Assembly (NCBI GenBank): GCA_017512145.1
Contig: JAFWHB010000031.1
Coordinates: 62,001 to 126,000 of the forward strand
DNA length: 64,000 nucleotides
Direction: 5' to 3'
From: Mogibacterium sp.
GTDB taxonomy: Bacteria; Bacillota; Clostridia; Peptostreptococcales; Anaerovoracaceae
A program made the position numbers and the translations under genes. Below, piece by piece: positions 1 to 7,965 of this stretch. Every line of letters starts with the position of its first letter. Position 1 is the first letter of the stretch. The notes below the pieces were generated by a model that was not told where the DNA came from, did not search any database, and saw only the letters and a list, made by a program, of their open reading frames with translations.

Positions 1-645
1 TACACTTATGACTCTGTCAGCCATAGGCGTGATGGCCTTGTTGTGAGTTATGATTATTACCGTAGTTCCTGAATTCCTCGCCTGATCCTGCAGGAGCTGG
101 AGGATGGCTTTACCAGTGTTGTAGTCAAGGGCACCGGTAGGCTCATCGCAGAGGAGCAGCTTTGGATTCTTGGCAAGTGCTCTTGCGATAGCAACTCTCT
201 GCTGCTCTCCGCCAGAAAGCTGTCCGGGGAAATTATTCATTCTGTCCCCAAGACCGACAGCCTTCAGCGTCTCGGCCGGATCCAGCGGATCCTTGCAGAT
301 CTGAGTCGCAAGCGAAACATTCTCGAGAGCCGTGAGGTTCTGCACCAGATTATAGAACTGGAAGACAAACCCGATATCGTACCTGCGGTACTTTGTCAGT
401 TCTCTCGCATTCATGCTGCTTATTTCTCTTCCGTCAAGGATCACCCGTCCACTTGTGAGAGTATCCATGCCGCCAAGGATATTCAGAAGAGTCGTTTTGC
501 CCGCGCCGGATTCTCCGACGACCACTGCAAGCTCGCCCTTGTTCACGGAGAAGCTTGCGTCTGCAAGCGCTTCGATATCCACTTCCCCGACATGGTAGAC
601 CTTGCGCACATTTTCAAACAGTACATAGCCTTCTTCTCTTGCCAT
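1..645 (-). CDS. ABC transporter ATP-binding protein, MacB/LolD type (3' end outside window)
   Basis: Reading down from 645 the frame encodes 215 residues of an ABC ATPase and runs off the left edge. The Walker A region (GESGAGKTT), the signature [16 protein letters not shown] and the Walker [13 protein letters not shown] are all present. The spacing and the GALD Walker B ending are typical of ATPases that partner FtsX/MacB-type permeases for export or lipoprotein work. The ATG at 645 follows a GAGG ribosome binding site and lies 11 bases after the DUF445 gene, so it is the last visible gene of a minus-strand operon. The permease partner is expected beyond the left edge. Substrate cannot be told. 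Confidence 0.9.
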   Translation of the reverse strand, partial: MAREEGYVLFENVRKVYHVGEVDIEALADASFSVNKGELAVVVGESGAGKTTLLNILGGMDTLTSGRVILDGREISSMNARELTKYRRYDIGFVFQFYNLVQNLTALENVSLATQICKDPLDPAETLKAVGLGDRMNNFPGQLSGGEQQRVAIARALAKNPKLLLCDEPTGALDYNTGKAILQLLQDQARNSGTTVIIITHNKAITPMADRVISV

Positions 646-656
646 CTTGGGTACCT

Positions 657-1553
657 CTATATGAATATATTGATGCAGCCGATCAGAAGCCCGATAAGGC
701 CTCCGAGGCTGACGATCATGTTGAGTTCATTCTTCATTACTGCAAGGACACCTTTTTCGAGGTCATCTACAGACATCGAATTGATCTTGTCCTCTACGAT
801 CGACGCTACATTGATACGTCTGAGAGCAGAGTTTACGGCGTTGACGACAGACTCACGGTATGCCGCTGTCATCTTGGCTCTGACAAAGTCAGGATCATAT
901 CCTGCCTGGCTCAGCACATGCAGAGGTGTCCTGTCGCCGAGATCATGGATCCTGCTGGCAGTTATCTCGCCGATCATCTCAGGTGCTTTGGCGTCGATGA
1001 ATTCCTCCATTTTCTCTCCTACGCTAGTCATGACTCTGTCGACAAGCTGCTCAGGAACGAAGGCCCGGAGGAATCTTGATGCCTGGATATGCTCATCCAG
1101 CATGTGATGACCTTCCTGGCGGATCACTTCCGGTATATTCATGCGCTTTATTGCATCAAGAATCTTGACATCAAGAAGCTCAACAAAGCTCTTCTCAAGC
1201 TTGTCGTATTTGGCCGGGCTGCCTGTGAGGATAGCCCCTGTCACTCTTATGTCCTCATCGAGGATGCTCATGGCCTTGTCTATCAGAGGCTTCTCGACCT
1301 CTTCGGTCAGGAGCTTGCCGGAGATATCCTCCATCGTGAACAGCTCATCCTGAACGATCTTACCTGCGGACTTCGCTAGTCTTGCCTTGCCCTTAGGAAT
1401 TGCTCCCGGAGTGAACGGTACTCTGTGCCCGAAGATGCGTTTTTCCTCATGAGGGAAGAACAGCATTTTGACAGCTATGAGGTTTGTAAAGTATCCGATC
1501 ACCGCTCCCACAAGAGGCGGCACTATGAACTTAGCTATAACAGCGTAACTCAT
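657..1553 (-). CDS. DUF445 family membrane protein
   Basis: 298 residues. The N-terminus (VGAVIGYFTNLIAVKMLF, then a PFTPGAIPKGKARLA stretch) is the hallmark of DUF445 (YheB/YtlR-like) proteins. The family has terminal membrane segments around a soluble helical part; here hydrophobic helices sit at about residues 5-30 and 275-297. The function of the family is not established. Its ATG overlaps the stop codon of the upstream antiporter gene (TAATG), which implies translational coupling, and the ABC ATPase follows after 11 bases. Full length compared with the family; no defects seen. Confidence 0.85.
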   Translation of the reverse strand: MSYAVIAKFIVPPLVGAVIGYFTNLIAVKMLFFPHEEKRIFGHRVPFTPGAIPKGKARLAKSAGKIVQDELFTMEDISGKLLTEEVEKPLIDKAMSILDEDIRVTGAILTGSPAKYDKLEKSFVELLDVKILDAIKRMNIPEVIRQEGHHMLDEHIQASRFLRAFVPEQLVDRVMTSVGEKMEEFIDAKAPEMIGEITASRIHDLGDRTPLHVLSQAGYDPDFVRAKMTAAYRESVVNAVNSALRRINVASIVEDKINSMSVDDLEKGVLAVMKNELNMIVSLGGLIGLLIGCINIFI

Positions 1554-3874
1554 TAACGTTCACCATCTTTCACTTCCTGCATGGCAGACTCCCTGTGAAG
1601 TCCGGCCTTACCTACAGAATGAGCAGCTATTCTGCTCAGATTATTATTTGCGCCTATGATCCAGAGGATGTCCCCTTCCTTGATCAGCATATTGGCATCA
1701 GGCATATGGGTTGCATATCCGTCTCTTTCGAGGCCTAGGATCATGCAGCCTGTCCTCGCTGTGATGCCGCTCTTCTTAATAGGCTTCTCTACATAGTTCT
1801 CAGTACCTCTTACCTGGATAGCCGCACACGCAAGAGCGTGATCAACATCCGGGTAGACGGCATCAAGAAACTCTCTGAGAGTGCGGATTCTGACTTTGTC
1901 CTTAAGATCCAGAGTCTTCCAGAATGTCTCGAGAGATTGTCTGTCACCTATTACATATACTTTATCGCCCGTCTGAATCACCGTCCTTGCCGGAGGCATC
2001 GCGATGTTCTTCTGGCCTTTTCTAATTTTGACAACATATACAGCCTCGTTCTTGCCCCAGGCCAGTTCCTCTATGGACTTGCCTGCATATGAGGCACCCT
2101 GAGGAACGATCCAGCTGAATATGCTGTAGTCTTCCTCAAGCCAGTGCTGGCGGTCTCTTGCGCCGCCCCTCTCTTCCATTGTCTTCTGGTTAAGGTTCGC
2201 AAGGAATCTCGTCTCGAGCTGCAGATAATATGTCGCAATGAATTCCGATCTCGCGATCAGGAATATGGCGGCCGGCAGAAGCAGCAGAATCAGTGCATTC
2301 GTGACGTCAAACATCAGATAAAGCGGTATAAGTGCGATGATGATAAGTATCGCAACTTTGCCTATGACCATGACCACAAGCGGCGGACGGTTTGCCAGTC
2401 TGTCCATCCACAGCTGAGTGAATGCCACGCTCCTGTTGCCGAGATACGGCCTTGTGAAGACTATCATGACAAGATAAATCACGATCAGGACAATGATCCT
2501 GGAGGCTCTCGCTCCGGCTACATCTGAGAGAGCCGGATAAATGTATCTGCTTCCTGCAAGGGCTGTGACGAGCATGATGCTCCCGTATATAGCGACCTTG
2601 ATGAAGTAGTCCTTGAGAACTATCTTCCACTCCGATGTATGCTCCTCGGTATCCTGGTCATCAGATGTATAGCTGTCGATCTTCCTGCGGAGCCTTGCAG
2701 GGATCACTCCGGATATGAGTGTGACGACAGCGTCTGAATTCCTTATGAGGACCGGTGTGAAGATTATCGTAAGTATGGAAGATGCGACTATGACCGGATA
2801 CAGATAACTGTCCATTACGCCAAGTGATATGCCCAGGCTCGCTATGATGAATGAGAATTCACCGATAGGCGCAAGCGAGGTTCCGCCTCTGACTGCAGTA
2901 TCTATATCCTGACCGGAAAGCACCATTCCGAACGTAGCGAATATAAGCTTTGCCACAACTGCGATGATTGCAATCGGTACAATAGAGGTCCATCTGCTTG
3001 CAATGATCTCAGGATCTACCATCATGCCTACAGACAGGAAGAATACTGCTCCGAACATATCCTTGATGCCGGCTGTCACTCGCTCGACTTCATGTACGTA
3101 TTTGGTTCCTGCGAAGAATGAGCCTGCGAGGAATGCTCCAAGCTCCATGGAGAAGCCAAGCTGCTGCGCAAGGAGCGCCATCAGGAAGCAGAATCCCAGG
3201 CTCAGAAGTGTCAGCATCTCATCGCTCATAAGTCCCATGACCCTGTCAAGGAAGGTCGGCACGAAATAAATGCCGAGAACAAGCCAGATGATGAGATAGC
3301 ACAGCATCAGTGCAAGGTGTCCCGCAGCTCCTGCGGAGCCTGAACCCTTGCTGACAGCCATTGTTGTCAATATGACCATCATGAAGACTGCAATTACATC
3401 CTCCATGACCAGAGAGCCCATGACAAGATTGGCGAATTTCCTGTCCGACAGGCCGAGCTCATCAAAGCATTTCTGTATGACTACAGTTGAGCTGATGGAT
3501 AGCATCGCTCCGAGGAACACCGAGTTCATTACGGACATTCCGAGCGCCAGGCCGAAGCCATACCCGACGAACATTACGCCTGACATTTTGACCAGAGCCG
3601 AGACTATCGCAGTACTTCCTATATCTGCGATCTTATGAAAGTCGAACTCAAGTCCTATGTGGAACAGTATGATAACAACGCCTATCTCGCTCCAGGTCTC
3701 GACCGAGGACGTGCTCGCAATATTCAGAAAAAGCGGGAAGTGCGGGCCAATGAGAAATCCCGCAACAATATATCCCAGGATAGTTGGTATCCTGAGTCTC
3801 TTGAAAACTATAGTAACGATCGCTGCCGTCGACAGCATGATCGCAAGGTCTATTATCAGCTGAGGTACTTCCAC
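1553..3874 (-). CDS. CPA2 family monovalent cation:proton antiporter with RCK_C domains
   Basis: 773 residues. About 12 hydrophobic segments in residues 5-385 form a Na_H_Exchanger/KefB-type module (ELGAFLAGSFFAGT, GEFSFIIASLG). A further block of about four membrane segments follows at 420-560, then two TrkA_C/RCK_C-like domains at roughly 595-665 and 690-755, which in this family bind nucleotides or other ligands and gate transport. The likely role is potassium or sodium/proton exchange at the cytoplasmic membrane. No TrkA-N Rossmann domain is evident. The start is GTG at 3874 with AAGGA upstream. It is in an operon with the YgjP-like gene upstream (16 bases) and DUF445 downstream (overlap). 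Confidence 0.88.
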   Translation of the reverse strand: MEVPQLIIDLAIMLSTAAIVTIVFKRLRIPTILGYIVAGFLIGPHFPLFLNIASTSSVETWSEIGVVIILFHIGLEFDFHKIADIGSTAIVSALVKMSGVMFVGYGFGLALGMSVMNSVFLGAMLSISSTVVIQKCFDELGLSDRKFANLVMGSLVMEDVIAVFMMVILTTMAVSKGSGSAGAAGHLALMLCYLIIWLVLGIYFVPTFLDRVMGLMSDEMLTLLSLGFCFLMALLAQQLGFSMELGAFLAGSFFAGTKYVHEVERVTAGIKDMFGAVFFLSVGMMVDPEIIASRWTSIVPIAIIAVVAKLIFATFGMVLSGQDIDTAVRGGTSLAPIGEFSFIIASLGISLGVMDSYLYPVIVASSILTIIFTPVLIRNSDAVVTLISGVIPARLRRKIDSYTSDDQDTEEHTSEWKIVLKDYFIKVAIYGSIMLVTALAGSRYIYPALSDVAGARASRIIVLIVIYLVMIVFTRPYLGNRSVAFTQLWMDRLANRPPLVVMVIGKVAILIIIALIPLYLMFDVTNALILLLLPAAIFLIARSEFIATYYLQLETRFLANLNQKTMEERGGARDRQHWLEEDYSIFSWIVPQGASYAGKSIEELAWGKNEAVYVVKIRKGQKNIAMPPARTVIQTGDKVYVIGDRQSLETFWKTLDLKDKVRIRTLREFLDAVYPDVDHALACAAIQVRGTENYVEKPIKKSGITARTGCMILGLERDGYATHMPDANMLIKEGDILWIIGANNNLSRIAAHSVGKAGLHRESAMQEVKDGER

Positions 3875-3890
3875 TTGTATATTCCTTAAA

Positions 3891-4439
3891 TCAGTATTTC
3901 ATATCCCTGCGTATCGTCTTCCAGCCCGGCATGAATCTGTCCATGAGAGCATAGAAATCCCTGCCGTGGTCTGGCGCAACTGTGTGGACAAGCTCATGCA
4001 GGATCACATAGTCAAGTTCCGTATCAGTCCTTGTAGCAAGCATCAGGCTGAAGTTGACATGATGAGTCCTTGTGTTGCAGCTGCCCCATCTTGTGTGCAT
4101 GTCCCTTACTGTCCAGCCACTGCACCGGAGGCCGGTCCGCTCTTCTATCACAGGGAGCCTCTCTGCGATCCTCCTCTTGAGATCCCGCCGCCTTGCCTCC
4201 TTCTCCTGATCATCTGCAGGCTCAGGATGCATAATGGCTCTTGACCTTACCCTTGCTATGCCCTGATCGATCCAGTCCATCTTGCTCCTGACAAAGGCAA
4301 TGATCTCTCTGTCAGGCACAAGATAAGGGGCACTGATGACGACTTTGCCATCAGGCTCCTTGATGCGCATATTTATTCTCTTGATACGCTTCCTCGTCAC
4401 TTCGACAGGAAGCCCGTCTATATATATTATTTTGGTCAT
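3891..4439 (-). CDS. YgjP-like (DUF45/SprT-type) zinc metallopeptidase domain protein
   Basis: 182 residues. The zinc motif HELVH is at 148-152 with a further His at 158 (VAPDHGRDFY), and the family motif TRWGSC at 117-121. This matches M48-related YgjP/DUF45 proteins, whose substrates are largely unknown. The ATG at 4439 is only about 8 bases from an extended -10 element and has no ribosome binding site in front, so the message may be leaderless. It is the first gene of the operon that continues with the antiporter, DUF445 and ABC ATPase genes. Confidence 0.85.
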   Translation of the reverse strand: MTKIIYIDGLPVEVTRKRIKRINMRIKEPDGKVVISAPYLVPDREIIAFVRSKMDWIDQGIARVRSRAIMHPEPADDQEKEARRRDLKRRIAERLPVIEERTGLRCSGWTVRDMHTRWGSCNTRTHHVNFSLMLATRTDTELDYVILHELVHTVAPDHGRDFYALMDRFMPGWKTIRRDMKY

Positions 4440-4447
4440 ACATAGTT

Positions 4448-4456
4448 ATTCTATCA
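4448..4456 (-). promoter_or_regulatory. Extended -10 promoter (TGATAGAAT) abutting a start codon
   Basis: On the minus strand TGATAGAAT fits an extended -10. Its end lies 8 bases before the ATG of the YgjP-like gene, so transcription would begin at or next to the start codon. No good -35 is visible; the upstream DNA is the T-run of the preceding terminator. Confidence 0.5.
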
Positions 4457-4470
4457 TAAGTCGTCACACT

Positions 4471-4504
4471 AAAAAACGGGGCATTGGCGCCGACCAGTGT
4501 CCCG
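4471..4504 (-). terminator. Rho-independent terminator after pcp
   Basis: On the minus strand arms of 11 bases (CGGGACACTGG with CCAATGCCCCG, two mismatches) are followed by six T. It lies 20 bases beyond the pcp stop and closes the peptide catabolic operon. Confidence 0.7.
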
Positions 4505-4523
4505 CTTTGATTATCAACGATCC

Positions 4524-5168
4524 TTAATGTGTTTCGCCTCCGACTGCTACGATGTCGTAGTCATTGGCTGCAACAGCTTCGATGCCGGCCTCAAGCGCCT
4601 CTGCGATAGAAGCTGCAGACATGCTTGGTGTGCCGTCCGGAAGTTCAAGTACCTGCTCTGGCAGATACGGTACATGAACGAATCCTCCACGCATGTCAGG
4701 ATATTTCTTGTCGATCAGATACAGCAGTCTGTACATGATGTCATTGCATACATAAGTACCTGCTGTATATGACAGTCTTGCCGGAATTCCCTTGTCCTTC
4801 ATGGCTTTGACCATTGCTTTGACAGGAAGCTTTGCAAAGTACGCATTCTCCCCGTCCCTGCAGATCAGCTCATCAAGTGGCTGCTGTCCCTTGTTGTCAG
4901 GGATCCTGGCATCCATCAGATTTACAGCTACCTTCTCAATTGTCATGCCGGAGCGGCCGCCTGCCTGTCCGACGCAGATGACAACATCAGGACGATTCTC
5001 CTCGATTGCCTTTGAGAGAACAATCCCATCATCAACGAATACTGTTGGTACTTCCAGCTTGATGATATCAAAACCTGCGATATGATCCGGAAGCAGCTTG
5101 ACTGCTTCGTATGCCGGATTGATCACCGCACCGCCAAAGGGATCGAATCCTGTGATCAGTAATTTCAT
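4524..5168 (-). CDS. pcp: Pyroglutamyl-peptidase I (C15)
   Basis: 214 residues, usual length for the family. It removes N-terminal 5-oxoproline (pyroglutamate) from peptides in the cytoplasm. The N-terminal ITGFDPFGG and the catalytic triad are visible: Glu78 (TIEKVAVN), Cys141 (GTYVCNDIMY) and His165 (GFVHVPYLP). The start at 5168 has AGGAGAATTATC in front. It is last in an operon with an M29 aminopeptidase (13 bases upstream) and the DUF979/DUF969 pair, a partner set often seen with pcp and proposed to transport 5-oxoproline. No 5-oxoprolinase gene is in the window. Confidence 0.96.
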   Translation of the reverse strand: MKLLITGFDPFGGAVINPAYEAVKLLPDHIAGFDIIKLEVPTVFVDDGIVLSKAIEENRPDVVICVGQAGGRSGMTIEKVAVNLMDARIPDNKGQQPLDELICRDGENAYFAKLPVKAMVKAMKDKGIPARLSYTAGTYVCNDIMYRLLYLIDKKYPDMRGGFVHVPYLPEQVLELPDGTPSMSAASIAEALEAGIEAVAANDYDIVAVGGETH

Positions 5169-5181
5169 GATAATTCTCCTT

Positions 5182-6189
5182 TCAATAGACCTGAGGCTCA
5201 GGGATAATGACCCGGCCTTCTTCTATGATCTTGCGATTATCAACAAATATGTCTGGTTTGAAAGAAACCAGATCAAAGTGGCTGCATGCTTCCTGCACTC
5301 CGCCAAGTGCGACATTACGGCCAAATCCTATATGGAATGTCCCATAGGACGATTCATCTTCAATATAGCAGTTTCCCTCACATTTGGACAGATAGTTGAG
5401 TCCTATGCCGAGCTCTGCAGCTATATACATACGCTCATCCTCAAAGCTCTCAAGGTACTCCTTGAGACGCTTGCCATCCGGAGTCTGCTCTATTTCAGTG
5501 ATTTGTCCATTCCTAATCTCTATACGGAAAGGTTGCTCGACCTTGCCGATATACCCCAGCGATCCGTCGAGGATCAGTGTTCCCGTTGTTTCGGTTTCTT
5601 CTATTGCGACATATATCTCGATCGAAGCGGAAGAGAATCCTCTGCCTGCTTTGACATCACCGTTGAAGAATCCGGCGTAGCGGTTGCGCTTGTAGAAGCG
5701 GAGATCTGTACCGAGCTTGGTTGTTACGTGTACGATCTGACCGCTGTCGATATATCTCTTGATAACATTGGCGATCATCTTGCTCTTCTTGGTATCCATC
5801 TTGATGAATTCAAATCCGAGCATCGACTTGCCATTGTTAGTTGAGAGCGGAAGGGACAGGAACTTGCTGCCCCTTCCGATTGCTCTCTTTGCCGCCTTAG
5901 TGGTTACGATTGAATAATCCGCTGCGCCAACTATAACGTTGTAATCATCAAATATTGTCTCTTTCTCATCGAAGAATTCGCTGACTTTCTTGCCTTTCTC
6001 TTCCATGACCATGAGATCAACGCTTCTGGCACACAGTTCAAAGCGCTGTTTCATGAGGTGAGCTTCTTCTATGTGTGTGGTCGTGGTCACTATCAGGCAA
6101 CGTTCGCCTCTCTTGAGGTGAAGCCAGTCCTTGGCGATAATGTCTGCGCCCTCACTCATCTTGACAATTTCCTGAATCTCATAACTCAT
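5182..6189 (-). CDS. M29-type aminopeptidase (leucyl aminopeptidase/AmpS-like)
   Basis: 335 residues. The order of motifs matches the M29 metallo-aminopeptidase family: a Glu in the AAELGIGLN segment, the ESSYGTFHIGFGRN segment with a metal-binding His, and the late HFD motif (CSHFDLVSFKPDIFVD). These enzymes are cytoplasmic and use two metal ions to remove N-terminal residues. The protein is somewhat shorter than thermophilic M29 aminopeptidases (about 410), so a related hydrolase within the same fold is possible. It sits between DUF979 (27 bases) and pcp (13 bases), which supports a role in trimming imported peptides. Confidence 0.8.
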   Translation of the reverse strand: MSYEIQEIVKMSEGADIIAKDWLHLKRGERCLIVTTTTHIEEAHLMKQRFELCARSVDLMVMEEKGKKVSEFFDEKETIFDDYNVIVGAADYSIVTTKAAKRAIGRGSKFLSLPLSTNNGKSMLGFEFIKMDTKKSKMIANVIKRYIDSGQIVHVTTKLGTDLRFYKRNRYAGFFNGDVKAGRGFSSASIEIYVAIEETETTGTLILDGSLGYIGKVEQPFRIEIRNGQITEIEQTPDGKRLKEYLESFEDERMYIAAELGIGLNYLSKCEGNCYIEDESSYGTFHIGFGRNVALGGVQEACSHFDLVSFKPDIFVDNRKIIEEGRVIIPEPQVY

Positions 6190-6216
6190 AAGCGGGCCTT
6201 ACTCTTCTTGAATTTA

Positions 6217-7164
6217 TTACTTTGCAATGATCATGTATGCGATCTGGAATGCAAGGAGAAGTGCAGCTGGAACGAGCTGGTTCTTGATAACGCCGAACTT
6301 ATCCTTCATCTCGAGCATAGCTACCGGTACGATGTTGAAGTTAGCAGCCATAGGTGTGCTCAGTGTTCCGCAGTATCCGCAGGTAAGTGCTACCATTCCG
6401 ATGATAACAGGATCTGCACCATATGCGAGTACGAATGGAGCTCCGATACCTACTGTGATAACTGTGATAGCTGCGAATCCGTTACCCATGATAACTGTGA
6501 ACAGTGCCATAGCGATAGCGAATACGATGATTCCGACATTTACATTGCCCTGTGGGATTACCTTTCCTACAAGTCCTGCGATTACATCGCCAACTCCGGC
6601 AGCTGTGAAGATAGCACCGAGGGAAGCAAGCAGCATAGGGAGCATTGACAGAGGTCCTACCTGTGAGAGCAGTCTCTCTGAGTCTGTCAGAAATACAGCT
6701 GGCTTGTTGTCAGGGTTGAATACGATCAGCAGGATGATGGAGATGATGATTCCGGCGCCGATACCAACCATAGCTCCGAGCTGTGGCAGGAAAATAGCGA
6801 AACCTACTGCGCAGATACCGATTGACAGAGCCGGCAGGAAGATCTTCATTCCGATCTTGTCAAATACACTCTTGGAGTACTCTTCTGTAGGGTTTGCAGT
6901 CTTACCAACGCCAACCTTGTGAAGAATAGCAGGGATTGTCATGATGATAATCAGAGCACCGTCTACCATTGGCGGGATCCAGCGTCCGAAAGCAAGTACA
7001 ACACCGAGTGTGCACCAGAATACAGCTGTTCCTACTCTGTTAGGATTCTCTTTGTCTGTTGCGTTCTTGATACCTGTATATAATGTGATGAGACCGATTA
7101 CGATGTAGATGATCTCCAGTAATTTCTGACCAGTTGTTACGTCAGCACTAGTGAAAAATGACAT
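6217..7164 (-). CDS. DUF979 family membrane protein (putative 5-oxoproline transporter subunit)
   Basis: 315 residues with about 9-10 hydrophobic segments. It matches DUF979, which occurs with DUF969 and commonly next to pyroglutamyl peptidase; the pair is named a putative 5-oxoproline transporter on that context. The conserved stretch with NGFAAITVITVGIGAPF and CGYCGTLSTPMAANFNIVP is visible. RBS AAGGAGG before ATG 7164. It is encoded 17 bases after DUF969. Transport substrate is an inference from family context, not shown by the sequence. Confidence 0.88.
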   Translation of the reverse strand: MSFFTSADVTTGQKLLEIIYIVIGLITLYTGIKNATDKENPNRVGTAVFWCTLGVVLAFGRWIPPMVDGALIIIMTIPAILHKVGVGKTANPTEEYSKSVFDKIGMKIFLPALSIGICAVGFAIFLPQLGAMVGIGAGIIISIILLIVFNPDNKPAVFLTDSERLLSQVGPLSMLPMLLASLGAIFTAAGVGDVIAGLVGKVIPQGNVNVGIIVFAIAMALFTVIMGNGFAAITVITVGIGAPFVLAYGADPVIIGMVALTCGYCGTLSTPMAANFNIVPVAMLEMKDKFGVIKNQLVPAALLLAFQIAYMIIAK

Positions 7165-7181
7165 TGTACGAGCCTCCTTTC

Positions 7182-7889
7182 TTATTTCTCTTCTTCAACT
7201 GCAACCTTAGCGATGTCCTCGCCATAGTACTTCTTAGCGAGCTTCTTGTCTCTGATGTAGTAGTATACGATACCAACTATAACAGCGAAGATAGCTACAG
7301 GGATTTCAGCCTTAGCGAGGTCGATCAGTTCAACATGATATCCAAGTGGCTCGAGTGTGGACTGAACAAGCAGGCCGCCTGCTCCACCAACGAACAGTAC
7401 CTGGCAGAAGAACCATGCAATGTTCTCCATACCTGATGCCATACCTTTGAGGTTGTCCATGTAATCCTCGTTAATCTTAAGTCCGCGGGACTCGATGGAA
7501 CCTTCCATCATAGGCATGATAACCGGTCTTACGAATCCGGCTACACCACCGAAGCTTGCGTTGAATGCAGCGAATACAGCTCTCATAATTCCGTATGCGC
7601 CGATGATCTTGCCAGGGCTTGCGTTCTTGACCTTACCGATCAGTGCAGCAGCTGCATTACGCAGACCGTTTCTCTCAAGAGTTCCGGTTACCAGCATGAT
7701 CAGAATGAAGATAGCCATGCTGCGGTTTGCAACGAATGTTGTTCCAAGTGTCTCAAGTAGTCCTGTTACACCGAGGCCGCCTACAAGTGCTGTTACGATA
7801 GCAGCAGAGATTACGATGAGGATCGAATCCAGCTTCAGTGCGAATCCTACGATTACGATCAGAACTCCCAACAATTTGATTAGTGCCAT
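7182..7889 (-). CDS. DUF969 family membrane protein (putative 5-oxoproline transporter subunit)
   Basis: 235 residues, about six hydrophobic segments and a charged C-terminus ending EEEK. Conserved features of DUF969 include GTLERNGLRNAAAALIGK and FNASFGGVAGFVRPVIMPM. Together with DUF979 it probably forms one transporter that imports or exports 5-oxoproline or a related compound. RBS TAAGGAGG before ATG 7889. The gene follows the large M14 peptidase by 76 bases with no terminator seen between them. Confidence 0.88.
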   Translation of the reverse strand: MALIKLLGVLIVIVGFALKLDSILIVISAAIVTALVGGLGVTGLLETLGTTFVANRSMAIFILIMLVTGTLERNGLRNAAAALIGKVKNASPGKIIGAYGIMRAVFAAFNASFGGVAGFVRPVIMPMMEGSIESRGLKINEDYMDNLKGMASGMENIAWFFCQVLFVGGAGGLLVQSTLEPLGYHVELIDLAKAEIPVAIFAVIVGIVYYYIRDKKLAKKYYGEDIAKVAVEEEK

Positions 7890-7965
7890 TGTGTTCCTCC
7901 TTATAAAATCTTGTAGAGTTGTGATATTGATTTAGAAATAACGGATAGGATTATATGAACTCTGA

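Noticed and set aside
6227..6922. 231-codon plus-strand frame opposite DUF979
   Set aside because: It is antisense to a well-supported membrane protein gene, has a Pro/Ser/Ile-rich composition typical of a shadow of hydrophobic codons, and no ribosome binding site.
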